DNA of 64,000 nucleotides from an uncultured Micrococcaceae bacterium (GTDB lineage Bacteria; Actinomycetota; Actinomycetes; Actinomycetales; Micrococcaceae). The translations under genes and the position numbers were made by a program. Positions 49,560-58,272 of this stretch are shown one piece after another (position 1 is the stretch's first letter; every line of letters starts with the position of its first letter). The notes beneath the pieces were generated by a model that did not search any database, had not been told where the DNA came from, and saw only the letters and a program-made list of their open reading frames with translations. The stretch lies in NCBI GenBank assembly GCA_947502645.1, contig CANNAD010000001.1, forward strand, positions 1,270,750 through 1,334,749, written 5' to 3'.

Positions 49560-50558
49560 ATGGCCAATACCGGACGCCCCGGGGCTGGGCGCAAGAACAA
49601 AAAAGGGCCTTCCGTAGGCACCGGTGGGCACGGCCGGAAAGCGCTGGAAGGCAGGGGTCCCACTCCCAAAGCGGAGGATCGCACGTACCACAAGGCTTAC
49701 AAGAACAAGGAGCTGGCCGAGCGGTCGGCTACCAAGCATGCGGGCCGCGGCGCCGCTGGTTCGCGCGGTGGCGCGCGTGGGGGTCGCAGCAAGAACGCAG
49801 AGGAAATGGTCACGGGCAGGAACTCCGTGGTCGAGGCCCTGCGTGCTGGCATCCCCGCCAAAGCCCTGCATGTTGCTGTTCGCATTGACATGGATGACCG
49901 TGTCCGGGAGTCGCTGAAAGCAGCTGCCGAGCGCGGTATCCCGGTCATGGAAACGGGTAAGCCGGAGCTTGACCGAATGACCGATGAGGCCATTCACCAG
50001 GGCCTGGCCCTGCAGATCCCTCCCTATGAGTACGCGGAGCCGCTCGAGCTGGTTGCTGAAACCAGGGAGAAGTGGGAAAAGGGTCACATCCGTAATGCGC
50101 CCTTGTTCGTGGCGCTTGACGGCATCACGGATCCTCGAAACCTTGGAGCCATCATCCGGTCCGTGTCCGCGTTCAATGGGCACGGCGTCGTCGTTCCTGA
50201 ACGCCGCTCAGTCGGTGTGACAGCTTCCGCCTGGAAAACCAGCGCGGGTGCCGCGGTGCGTGTGCCTGTGGCCCGTGCGGGAAATCTGAACAACACCCTC
50301 AAGTCCTTCAAGAAGATGGGCGTCTTTGTTCTCGGGCTCGACGGCGACGGCGACATTTCGTTGCCGGACCTTGAGCTTGCGAAGGATCCTATTTGTCTGG
50401 TTGTTGGTTCAGAGGGCAAGGGGTTGTCCCGGCTCGTGCGGGAGAACTGCGATCAGATCGTTTCCATCCCGATCAACTCGGCTATGGAGTCCCTCAATGC
50501 GTCGATGGCCGTCGGCATCAGCCTTTACGAGGTTTCTCGGCAACGGTCTGTCCGTTGA
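49560..50558 (+). CDS. rlmB: 23S rRNA 2'-O-methyltransferase of the RlmB/TrmH family
   Basis: 332-residue SPOUT methyltransferase. A basic, Gly/Lys/Arg-rich N-terminal tail of about 80 residues precedes the substrate-binding domain (GRNSVVEALRAGIPAKAL). The knotted catalytic domain follows (ALDGITDPRNLGAIIRSVSAFNGHGVV, VVGSEGKGLSRLVRENCDQIVSIPI, SLNASMAVGISLYEV). The family methylates G2251 of 23S rRNA in E. coli. The order cysS-rlmB is conserved in actinobacteria. Confidence 0.92.
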   Translation: MANTGRPGAGRKNKKGPSVGTGGHGRKALEGRGPTPKAEDRTYHKAYKNKELAERSATKHAGRGAAGSRGGARGGRSKNAEEMVTGRNSVVEALRAGIPAKALHVAVRIDMDDRVRESLKAAAERGIPVMETGKPELDRMTDEAIHQGLALQIPPYEYAEPLELVAETREKWEKGHIRNAPLFVALDGITDPRNLGAIIRSVSAFNGHGVVVPERRSVGVTASAWKTSAGAAVRVPVARAGNLNNTLKSFKKMGVFVLGLDGDGDISLPDLELAKDPICLVVGSEGKGLSRLVRENCDQIVSIPINSAMESLNASMAVGISLYEVSRQRSVR

Positions 50559-50574
50559 TTCCTGCGTTCTTTCG

Positions 50575-52686
50575 ATGATTGAACCGCAGCTCAATGGCAC
50601 TTCCGTAGCGGGTTTTGCGACGGGTTTTTCCCGTGGCGGGAGTCAGTCACGGCCCTTTCCTCTGGGTGTTAGCGCTGGCGTGGAGGGCCGCGGCGTCAAT
50701 GTCGCGGTGTTCGCGCCGGCTCACACAGGACTAACTGTCCATTTCCGTACATCTGGCGGTCAGTGGTCCTCGGTGCCGCTGACCGACTTTACGGATGGTA
50801 TCCACCATGGTCTTGTGCCTGGGTTGGAGGCCGGGTGCCTCTATGGTTTGTGGCCGCAGGGTTATCCTTTGCGGGGATCGCTTTCGGAGTCCCAGCTGCT
50901 GCTGGACCCATATGGGCGCGCTATTGAAACAGTGCGCACGGAGTCTTCCACGAACTACTGGTCAGCCGTGGTCGAGCCTGATTTTGATTGGGGTGCTTCG
51001 TCTCGACCAGATATTCCGCTACGGGACACCGTGGTCTACGAGACGCATGTCAAAGGGCTGACGATCGCCCACCCGGATATCCCTGAGGAGCTTCGGGGAA
51101 CCTACGCTGGTCTGGCTCATCCCGTCATGATCGAGCACCTGACGGCGCTCGGGGTCACTGCCGTGGAGCTGTTGCCCGTGCATTTTCATCTTGACGAGCT
51201 GCATCTGCGCGAGCTGGGCCTGACCAATTACTGGGGCTACAACACGTTGGGCTACTTTGCACTTCAGCCGGATTACGCCACGGAAGCTGCTCGCCGTGCC
51301 GGTCCGAAGGCTGTGCAGGACGAGTTCAAGGGCATGGTTCGGCTCTTGCACGAAGCAGGCCTAGAAGTGATTTTGGACGTGGTCTACAACCATACGGCTG
51401 AGGGCGGGGCAGATCAGCCTGCTCTTAGCTGGCGCGGTCTTGGTGAGCGGGAGTATTACCGCCATAACTCTGATGGGTCGTATCAGGACACTACTGGCTG
51501 CGGTAATACCCTTGATTTCTCGCAGCCGTGGGTCGTCCAGTTCGCGTTGGATTCGTTGCGTTACTGGGTGGGTGAGTTCCAGATCGATGGTTTCCGCTTT
51601 GATCTTGCGGTGGCACTTGCCCGGGATACCGATAACTCCTTCAATTCCCGGCACGCGTTCCTGGTCGCTGCGCGTGCGGACCCGGCCCTGTCGGGTGTGA
51701 AGCTGTTCGCAGAGCCGTGGGATGTGGGACCGGATGGTTGGCAGACGGGCCGTTTCCCTGTCGGTTGGGCTGACTGGAATGACAAGTTCCGGGACACGGT
51801 CAAGGACTTTTGGTTGGCTGACGCGGCGTCGATGCACGACGGCGGTGGAGCGGGTTCGGTTGCGCATATCGCCGGTTGCCTGGCCGGTTCCGGGGATGTC
51901 TTCGCTCCATCAGGTCGTTCGCCGCTGGCCTCCTTGAACTATGTCACCGCCCACGATGGTTTCACGCTGGCGGATCTGACCGCGTACAACGAGAAGCACA
52001 ACGAAGCCAACGGTGAGCACAACCGGGATGGCCACAGCGATAATCGAAGCTGGAACCATGGGACGGAAGGTGTCACCGATGATGCCTCGATTCTCCAGAC
52101 CCGGGATCAGACCGCACGAAACCTGATGGCCACATTGCTGTTGTCTCTGGGCATTCCCATGATTTCCGCCGGCGATGAGCTGGGGCGCTCGCAGCAGGGG
52201 AACAACAACGCTTATTGTCAGGACAACGAGGTCACGTGGGTGGATTGGACCCGCAATGACCGTCAGCGGAAAATGTTTCACACCACCAGGTCACTGCTGA
52301 AGATTCGGCGGGAGTTTCTGGCCCACCAGCCGTACAGCTACCCAGCAAGGGGCGAGAGTTCGTATCTGTTGTGGTTCAACGCCGATGGGCAGCCGATGAC
52401 CCAGGAGCAGTGGGGATCGGACAGGGTGGTTCAGTTGCTGCTGGGTTCGCCGGATGGGATCCTCGACGGTCTGATTGTCATCAATGGCAGTCTCAGGGAC
52501 ATCGATGTGGTCCTGCCTCCTCCTTCTGCCCTGCGTGAGTTCGGGTTGTCGGAGGATGACGTGCTGCTCTTTGACCGCAGGTTCTCCACGGCTGCGCATG
52601 ATTCGCGGCGGGGGACTGTCACTGCGGGTGGACATTGTGATCATGTAGGAGCAAATACGGTGACGGTTTACAGGGGGCGCGGCTGA
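50575..52686 (+). CDS. glgX: glycogen debranching enzyme GlgX
   Basis: 703-residue GH13 enzyme that removes short branches from phosphorylase-trimmed glycogen. An N-terminal CBM48-like domain (PLGVSAGVEGRGVNVAVFAPAH) is followed by the (beta/alpha)8 barrel with VVYETHVKGLT, Asp343 (GFRFDLAVA) as nucleophile, Glu380 (KLFAEPWD) as acid/base, and VTAHDGF. ATG 50575 is used; the frame is open upstream only within rlmB. It overlaps the RNase gene by one base. Its natural partner glgP lies 825 bases downstream on the other strand. Confidence 0.94.
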   Translation: MIEPQLNGTSVAGFATGFSRGGSQSRPFPLGVSAGVEGRGVNVAVFAPAHTGLTVHFRTSGGQWSSVPLTDFTDGIHHGLVPGLEAGCLYGLWPQGYPLRGSLSESQLLLDPYGRAIETVRTESSTNYWSAVVEPDFDWGASSRPDIPLRDTVVYETHVKGLTIAHPDIPEELRGTYAGLAHPVMIEHLTALGVTAVELLPVHFHLDELHLRELGLTNYWGYNTLGYFALQPDYATEAARRAGPKAVQDEFKGMVRLLHEAGLEVILDVVYNHTAEGGADQPALSWRGLGEREYYRHNSDGSYQDTTGCGNTLDFSQPWVVQFALDSLRYWVGEFQIDGFRFDLAVALARDTDNSFNSRHAFLVAARADPALSGVKLFAEPWDVGPDGWQTGRFPVGWADWNDKFRDTVKDFWLADAASMHDGGGAGSVAHIAGCLAGSGDVFAPSGRSPLASLNYVTAHDGFTLADLTAYNEKHNEANGEHNRDGHSDNRSWNHGTEGVTDDASILQTRDQTARNLMATLLLSLGIPMISAGDELGRSQQGNNNAYCQDNEVTWVDWTRNDRQRKMFHTTRSLLKIRREFLAHQPYSYPARGESSYLLWFNADGQPMTQEQWGSDRVVQLLLGSPDGILDGLIVINGSLRDIDVVLPPPSALREFGLSEDDVLLFDRRFSTAAHDSRRGTVTAGGHCDHVGANTVTVYRGRG

Positions 52687-53165
52687 TGGCGGGAACGACG
52701 ACGACAATGGGGTCGGTGGGAAGGGCTGTGCTGGCCGTTCGCGTGGCGGTGGTGTTCCTCCTGGTCTGTGTCGGGGCGCTTGTCCTCGGTGGTTGCGCGC
52801 TGGTTGCACCCAGCGGTGCCGGGCCTGAAACGAGCCAGGGCGTTCCGACTGCCGTGACGAGTGGTCCGGCGAATGAGTCCGGGTTGCCGGGCATCGCCGA
52901 GAGCGAGCTTCCGCCTGAGGCGTGGGACACGCTCGATCTGATCAGGCAGGGCGGCCCGTTTCCTTATGACCGTGACGGCCTGACGTTCCGCAATTCCGAG
53001 GGGCTTCTCCCTGCTGAACCGCGAGGGTATTACAGCGAGTACACGGTAATCACCCCTGGTGAGAGCGATCGTGGTGCCCGGCGTATCGTGGTCGGCGACG
53101 GTGCGGAAAAGTATTACACCGCAGATCACTACAGCAGCTTTGAGTTCATTGAGGAGGGACGATGA
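52686..53165 (+). CDS. secreted barnase-type guanyl ribonuclease
   Basis: 159-residue protein. A hydrophobic N-terminal segment (AVLAVRVAVVFLLVCVGALVLGGC) with a possible lipobox Cys is followed by a linker and an RNase N1/T1-type domain from about residue 75. It includes PYDRDGLTFRNSEGLLP, then YSEYTVITPG with the catalytic Glu, the ARRIVVG Arg, and the C-terminal TADHYSSFEFI with the catalytic His. All three catalytic positions of barnase relatives appear present. It overlaps the inhibitor gene by four bases. Confidence 0.9.
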   Translation: MAGTTTTMGSVGRAVLAVRVAVVFLLVCVGALVLGGCALVAPSGAGPETSQGVPTAVTSGPANESGLPGIAESELPPEAWDTLDLIRQGGPFPYDRDGLTFRNSEGLLPAEPRGYYSEYTVITPGESDRGARRIVVGDGAEKYYTADHYSSFEFIEEGR

Positions 53166-53503
53166 CCGGCACCACTGTCGATGAGGCAATTCGGGCAGAA
53201 GCCGCTGAGGGTCGCACGACCGTCGTTATCGGGCCGGCCGCTTCGTTGTCGGGCCTCTTCGACGAGTTCGCTGAGAAGCTCCATTTCCCGGGCCACTTTG
53301 GTCATAACCTGGACGCGCTTTATGACTGCCTGCTGGACTACGCACTGGATCTGGGCAGCCCGGTCACGATTGTGTGGTCCGTCGACCCAAAGGCGCAGAA
53401 CATCGATGTCGAGGAGGTTAGCGGCATTCTCGAGGACGTGGAGAACTTCGCTTCTTCAGGCAAGGGTAAAACGGTCCCGTTCAGGGCCCGTCGTCTGACC
53501 TGA
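53162..53503 (+). CDS. barstar-family ribonuclease inhibitor
   Basis: 113-residue cytoplasmic protein of the barstar family. The conserved segment is LFDEFAEKLHFPGHFGHNLDALYDCLLDY, where the helix and Asp residues that plug the RNase active site lie. ATGA overlap with the RNase gene couples their translation, so the cell makes inhibitor along with enzyme. It converges with glgP 7 bases away. Confidence 0.92.
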   Translation: MTGTTVDEAIRAEAAEGRTTVVIGPAASLSGLFDEFAEKLHFPGHFGHNLDALYDCLLDYALDLGSPVTIVWSVDPKAQNIDVEEVSGILEDVENFASSGKGKTVPFRARRLT

Positions 53504-53510
53504 TCCTGTC

Positions 53511-56114
53511 TCAGGCGTTCGCGACCAGCCCCAGTTCGGCTCGCGCGGTGAGCTGTGGATGCGCCGGAAGAACACGCACGGTGTAACCGAAGGAACCCGG
53601 GTGGTTCACTTCGATTTTCCCGGCGAAGATGTATCTGCCGTCGCCCAGTTCCTGTGCCACCGTCAGCGTCTGAAGCGTCACGTCGCCCAGCTCGTCGGAT
53701 TCGGTGACCCGGCCGTAGGCCGCTTCCACCAGCACGTCCGACGGCGAGAGCGTTCCGAGTGAAACGAACGCGTTCACGTCGAGGCGGTCGCCGATGCGCG
53801 GGTCCTCGGTGACGCCCGTGGAGTCCACGTGCTCAACGGAGACTGAACTCCAGGCGTTCCGGGCCTGCTGCACGTAGGCTGCAAGGTCCCGGGCGACGTC
53901 GTAGTTGTTCTCCCGGGCTGTGCGGCCGGACTGCGCCGCAGGGACGTACAACGCCTGGACGTAGTCCTGGAGCATCCGCTCCGCTGAGACTGCGGGGCCG
54001 AGTTCTGCAAGCGTGTGCTTGACCATGGCCACCCACGCGTGGGGCACGCCGTCCGAGGCGGCTGCGACCGGCGCTGCATGCGCGCCGTAGGCCTGTTCCC
54101 CGGAGCCCTCGTAGAACAGCGGGGTGACCTTTGTTTCGAGCAGTTGGTAGAGGGCAGCGGATTCAATGTCGTCGCGCTCTTCCGGGGGAGTCCCGGCTTC
54201 TGCTGTGGGGATGGCCCAGCCGTTGTGGCCGTCGTACATCTCATCCCACCAGCCGTCGAGGACAGACAGGTTGAGCCCACCGTTGATCGCGGCTTTCATC
54301 CCGGACGTTCCGCACGCTTCGAGGGGGCGGAGCGGGTTGTTGAGCCATACATCGCAGCCCGGGAACAGCGTCCTGGCCATCGCGATGTCGTAGTTGGGCA
54401 GGAAGACGATCCTGTGGCGTACCTCGGGGTCGTCAGTGAAGCGCACCAGATCCTGGATCATGAGCTTGCCCTGCTCGTCCGCGGGGTGGGACTTGCCGGC
54501 GATCACAAGCTGGATTGGGCGTTCTTCATCCAGCAGGAGAGCCTTCAACCGGGCGGGGTCCCTGAGCATCAGGGTGAGCCGCTTGTACGTGGGTACGCGC
54601 CGGGCGAATCCAATGGTCAGAACCCGCGGGTCAAGGACGGAATCGGTCCACTCGAGTTCCGAGGCAGACGCGCCGCGTTTCCGCCATGATGCCTTCAGCC
54701 GCTGCCTCACGTCCTGGATGAGCTGTTCGCGCATCTGTCGGCGGAGCGACCAGATGTCGGCGTCGTCGACGTCGAGAGCTTTGCTCCAGGCCGGATCGAG
54801 AATCGATTCTGCTCCGAACTTCTCCTGGGAGAAGTCGGCGATGAGCGGATCCACCCACGACGGCACGTGCACACCGTTGGTCACGGATCCGATGGGGACT
54901 TCAGTGGTGTCGAAGCCTGGCCACAGGCCGGAGAACATTCCGCGTGAGACCTGCCCGTGCAGTTTCGCCACGCCGTTGGCGCGTTGGGCGAGCCGCAGGC
55001 CCATGACGGCCATGTTGAACTTGCTGGGGTCGCCGTCGTCGTGGTCCTCGCTGCCGAGCGCAAGGACCTGATCCACCGGAACGGAAGGCGCCAGCCCGGC
55101 TGCGAAGAAATGGGAGACCTGGTCCCGCTCGAACCTGTCGATGCCGGCCGGTACGGGCGTGTGGGTGGTGAATACGGTGGAAGCGCGTCCTGCGGCCAGC
55201 GCCTCGTCCCAGCTGAGTCCGCTGTCCATGAGTTCGCGGATTCTCTCAATGCCCAGGAACCCTGCGTGGCCCTCATTGGTGTGGAACACCTCGGGTGTGG
55301 GCGCACCGGTGAGCCGCTCGAAGGCCCGTAGCGCCTTGACTCCGCCCATTCCGAGCAGGAGTTCCTGCTGCAGCCGGTGGTCGCCGCCGCCTCCGTAGAG
55401 CCGATCCGTGATGGATCGTGCGGCTTCATCGTTCGAGGGAACGTTGGAGTCCATCAGGAGCAGGGGAACGCGTCCGACGTCGGCTCTCCAAATGCGGGCG
55501 TGAAGCGTCCGGCCGTTGGGGAGCGGTAGGGAAATCTCGGTGGGCGTGTCGTCGGCTTCCCTCAGCAGTGTCAGGGGCAGCTCGTCCGGGTCCAGCACGG
55601 GGTAGGTTTCCTGCTGCCATGCGTCCCGGTTGAGCGATTGTTTGAAGTAGCCGGACTGGTAGAGCAGGCCGACGCCGACGATGGGGACACCGAGGTCCGA
55701 TGCCGCCTTCAGGTGGTCGCCGGCAAGGATGCCGAGCCCTCCGGAGTACTGAGGAAGGACGGCGCTGATGCCGTACTCAGGGGAGAAGTACGCGATGCTT
55801 TGCGGGGCTTCAGCCCCGATCGACTGGTACCAGCGCGGTTCACGAAGGTAGTTTTCGAGCTCCCGGCCGAGGTGGGTGATGCGTTCCACGAGGTGGGGTG
55901 TATCGGCGAGTTGCTGGAGCTGGTCCCGGCCCAACGAGCCCAGGAATACAAGCGGATCCTCGTTGCTAGCTCTCCAGGCGGCAGGATCGATGTCGTGGAA
56001 CAGACGCCGCGTAGGCAGATGCCACGACCATCGGAGATTGTGGGCCAGCTTGCCCAGCATCTCGATGTTTTCCGGAAGTACGGTTCGGACAGTAAATCTG
56101 CGGATAGCCTTCAC
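53511..56114 (-). CDS. glgP: alpha-glucan (glycogen) phosphorylase
   Basis: 867-residue GT35 phosphorylase that releases glucose-1-phosphate from glycogen. The N-terminal DUF3417 region (LGKLAHNLRWSWHLPTRRLF) marks the type common in actinobacteria. The catalytic core has YFSPEYGISAVLPQYSGGLGILAGDHLKAASDLGVPIVGVGLLY, FHTNEGHAGFLGIERIREL, and the PLP-lysine segment CGTSGMKAAINGGLNLSVLDGWWDE around residue 604. It starts at GTG 56114, divergent from glgE, with a TAACGT hexamer seven bases upstream. Confidence 0.95.
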   Translation of the reverse strand: MKAIRRFTVRTVLPENIEMLGKLAHNLRWSWHLPTRRLFHDIDPAAWRASNEDPLVFLGSLGRDQLQQLADTPHLVERITHLGRELENYLREPRWYQSIGAEAPQSIAYFSPEYGISAVLPQYSGGLGILAGDHLKAASDLGVPIVGVGLLYQSGYFKQSLNRDAWQQETYPVLDPDELPLTLLREADDTPTEISLPLPNGRTLHARIWRADVGRVPLLLMDSNVPSNDEAARSITDRLYGGGGDHRLQQELLLGMGGVKALRAFERLTGAPTPEVFHTNEGHAGFLGIERIRELMDSGLSWDEALAAGRASTVFTTHTPVPAGIDRFERDQVSHFFAAGLAPSVPVDQVLALGSEDHDDGDPSKFNMAVMGLRLAQRANGVAKLHGQVSRGMFSGLWPGFDTTEVPIGSVTNGVHVPSWVDPLIADFSQEKFGAESILDPAWSKALDVDDADIWSLRRQMREQLIQDVRQRLKASWRKRGASASELEWTDSVLDPRVLTIGFARRVPTYKRLTLMLRDPARLKALLLDEERPIQLVIAGKSHPADEQGKLMIQDLVRFTDDPEVRHRIVFLPNYDIAMARTLFPGCDVWLNNPLRPLEACGTSGMKAAINGGLNLSVLDGWWDEMYDGHNGWAIPTAEAGTPPEERDDIESAALYQLLETKVTPLFYEGSGEQAYGAHAAPVAAASDGVPHAWVAMVKHTLAELGPAVSAERMLQDYVQALYVPAAQSGRTARENNYDVARDLAAYVQQARNAWSSVSVEHVDSTGVTEDPRIGDRLDVNAFVSLGTLSPSDVLVEAAYGRVTESDELGDVTLQTLTVAQELGDGRYIFAGKIEVNHPGSFGYTVRVLPAHPQLTARAELGLVANA

Positions 56115-56121
56115 GAGCGCA

Positions 56122-56127
56122 ACGTTA
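56122..56127 (-). promoter_or_regulatory. -10 hexamer for leaderless glgP
   Basis: Minus-strand TAACGT, seven bases before GTG 56114. The divergent glgE has the same hexamer at the same distance. Confidence 0.45.
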
Positions 56128-56213
56128 GCGTACTTCTGCCACGGAATGGGAGGGGTGCTAAACCGACTTTGAATTGATCTCGGAATTTCTTAGCAATCGG
56201 TCCTGATTGTCGA

Positions 56214-56219
56214 TAACGT
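56214..56219 (+). promoter_or_regulatory. -10 hexamer for leaderless glgE
   Basis: TAACGT, seven bases (CTAACTT) before GTG 56227; a weak TTAGCA -35 lies 18 bases upstream. No SD is present. Confidence 0.5.
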
Positions 56220-56226
56220 CTAACTT

Positions 56227-58272
56227 GTGAGTAAACCCAGCGAGATACCACACGATGTCCTGTCAGCTGCCGGAATACGTTTCGGCCGAATTCCCGTTAC
56301 CGCGGTTTCCCCTGTGGTTGAGGGCGGACGCTTTCCGGCGAAGGCCCTGCCCGGTGAGGACATTGTGGTGGCGGCAACGGTGTTCCGTGAGGGACACGAC
56401 CAGCTGGGAGTCAGCGCTGCGCTGATGGATCCCTCTGGTGCTGAAGTCCAGCGGGTTCGCCTGCATCCAACGGTGCCGGGGACTGACCGTTGGGAGGGTC
56501 TGCTTCGGCCGGACCGCACGGGTCGGTGGACTTTTCTGGTCGAGGGCTGGACGGACCGGTACGCAACGTGGAGCCATAACGCGAGCGTCAAGATCGCTGC
56601 GGGAGTCGACGTCGAGCTCATGCTTCAGGAGGGCGCTGCGCTGTTCACCGAGGCCGCGCAGGAGAGCGGTGTTCCTGTGACGTGCCGCAACGCCTTCCGT
56701 GCTGCGGGCGCCACGCTCGAGGATGCCTCTCTCTCTACCGAAGAGCGGCTTCAGGCCGGACACAACGATGCCGTGCGAGAAGCTGTGGAAGCACACCCGC
56801 TGAGGGCTCAGGTTACTGCCTCGCAGGAGTTCCCACTTTTGGTGGAACGTGAGTTGGCGGGCCGGGGAGCCTGGTACGAGTTCTTCCCCCGGTCAGAGGG
56901 CGCTGTGTACGATCCGGTGTCGATGTCCTGGACGTCGGGAAATTTCCGTACTGCCGCTGAGCGTCTGCCTGCCGTTGCCAAGATGGCGTTCGACGTCGTC
57001 TACCTTCCCCCGATCCATCCGATCGGGGTGACGCACAGGAAGGGTCCCAATAACACCCTGACTGCGGGTCCTGAAGATCCTGGTTCACCGTGGGCGATCG
57101 GAGCCGCGGAGGGCGGCCATGACGCCATTCATCCCGACCTTGGCACTTTCGACGATTTCGATGCGTTTGTGGAACGGGCGCGTGAGCTCGGCATGGAGGT
57201 TGCGCTCGACCTCGCGCTGCAGGCTTCTCCGGATCATCCCTGGGTTGATGAGCACCCCGAGTGGTTCACTACGCGAGTGGACGGTTCCATCGCTTACGCG
57301 GAAAACCCTCCCAAGAAGTACCAGGACATTTATCCGCTGAATTTTGACAATGATCCGGATGGCCTGTCGCTGGAGGTGCTGAGGGTCGTCCGCCTCTGGA
57401 TCAGCCATGGGGTGCGCATATTCCGTGTGGATAATCCGCACACCAAGCCCGTCGTGTTCTGGGAGTGGCTCATTCGTGAGGTCAACGCCGTTGATCCCGA
57501 TGTTGTTTTCCTGGCCGAGGCCTTCACCCGCCCGGCCATGATGCATGCGCTGGGCAGGGCTGGATTCCAGCAGTCGTACTCGTATTTCACGTGGCGGAAT
57601 ACCAAAAAGGAACTTGAGGAGTACTTCATGGAGGTCAGCCATGAGTCTCCGGCCTTTTTCCGGCCCAACTTCTTTGTGAACACTCCGGATATCCTCACCG
57701 AGTTCCTTCAGTACGGCGGTCCCGCAGGGTTCAAGATCCGGGCTGTCCTGGCTGCTATGGCCAGTCCGTTGTGGGGTGTCTACTCCGGGTATGAACTCTT
57801 CGAGCACGTGGCTCGACCTGGGGCCGAGGAATACATCGACAATGAAAAATTCCAGTACCGGCCGCGTGATTTTGCTGCTGCTGAAGCGCAGGGCCGGAGT
57901 CTTGCCCCATATCTGACACGGCTGAATGAGATCCGGCGGGCGCATCCCGCGCTTGGGGACCTGCAGAACCTCACGCTGCACTCCAGCACGGATGAGGCAA
58001 CGCTGGTCTTCTCCAAGCACAAGGAGACCGACGACGGCGGAGACACGATCATTGTCGTCGTCAACGTTGATCCGCACAGTGCCAGGGAAAGCACTGTTTC
58101 CCTCAATCTGGATGCCCTGCATCTCAGTGAGCAGGACACCTTTCATGACGGTTCTTTCTGGGTGGATGATCTCCTCAGCGGAAACAGTTGGCAGTGGAAC
58201 GAACACAATTACGTGCGCCTTGATGCGCACGTGGAACCCGCACATATCCTTTCCATCAGGAGGAGCCGCTAG
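56227..58272 (+). CDS. glgE: maltose-1-phosphate maltosyltransferase GlgE
   Basis: 681-residue GH13_3 enzyme that extends alpha-glucan chains with maltose-1-phosphate. The N domain (IRFGRIPVTAVSPVVEGGRFPAKALPGEDI) is typical of GlgE. In the barrel, Asp402 (FRVDNPHTKP) is the nucleophile position and Glu431 (FLAEAFTRP) the acid; VDEHPEWFTTR and ENPPKKYQDIYPLNFD are GlgE-specific. It starts at GTG 56227 without SD. It overlaps treS by one base and opens the glgE-treS-mak/glgB operon. Confidence 0.96.
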   Translation: MSKPSEIPHDVLSAAGIRFGRIPVTAVSPVVEGGRFPAKALPGEDIVVAATVFREGHDQLGVSAALMDPSGAEVQRVRLHPTVPGTDRWEGLLRPDRTGRWTFLVEGWTDRYATWSHNASVKIAAGVDVELMLQEGAALFTEAAQESGVPVTCRNAFRAAGATLEDASLSTEERLQAGHNDAVREAVEAHPLRAQVTASQEFPLLVERELAGRGAWYEFFPRSEGAVYDPVSMSWTSGNFRTAAERLPAVAKMAFDVVYLPPIHPIGVTHRKGPNNTLTAGPEDPGSPWAIGAAEGGHDAIHPDLGTFDDFDAFVERARELGMEVALDLALQASPDHPWVDEHPEWFTTRVDGSIAYAENPPKKYQDIYPLNFDNDPDGLSLEVLRVVRLWISHGVRIFRVDNPHTKPVVFWEWLIREVNAVDPDVVFLAEAFTRPAMMHALGRAGFQQSYSYFTWRNTKKELEEYFMEVSHESPAFFRPNFFVNTPDILTEFLQYGGPAGFKIRAVLAAMASPLWGVYSGYELFEHVARPGAEEYIDNEKFQYRPRDFAAAEAQGRSLAPYLTRLNEIRRAHPALGDLQNLTLHSSTDEATLVFSKHKETDDGGDTIIVVVNVDPHSARESTVSLNLDALHLSEQDTFHDGSFWVDDLLSGNSWQWNEHNYVRLDAHVEPAHILSIRRSR

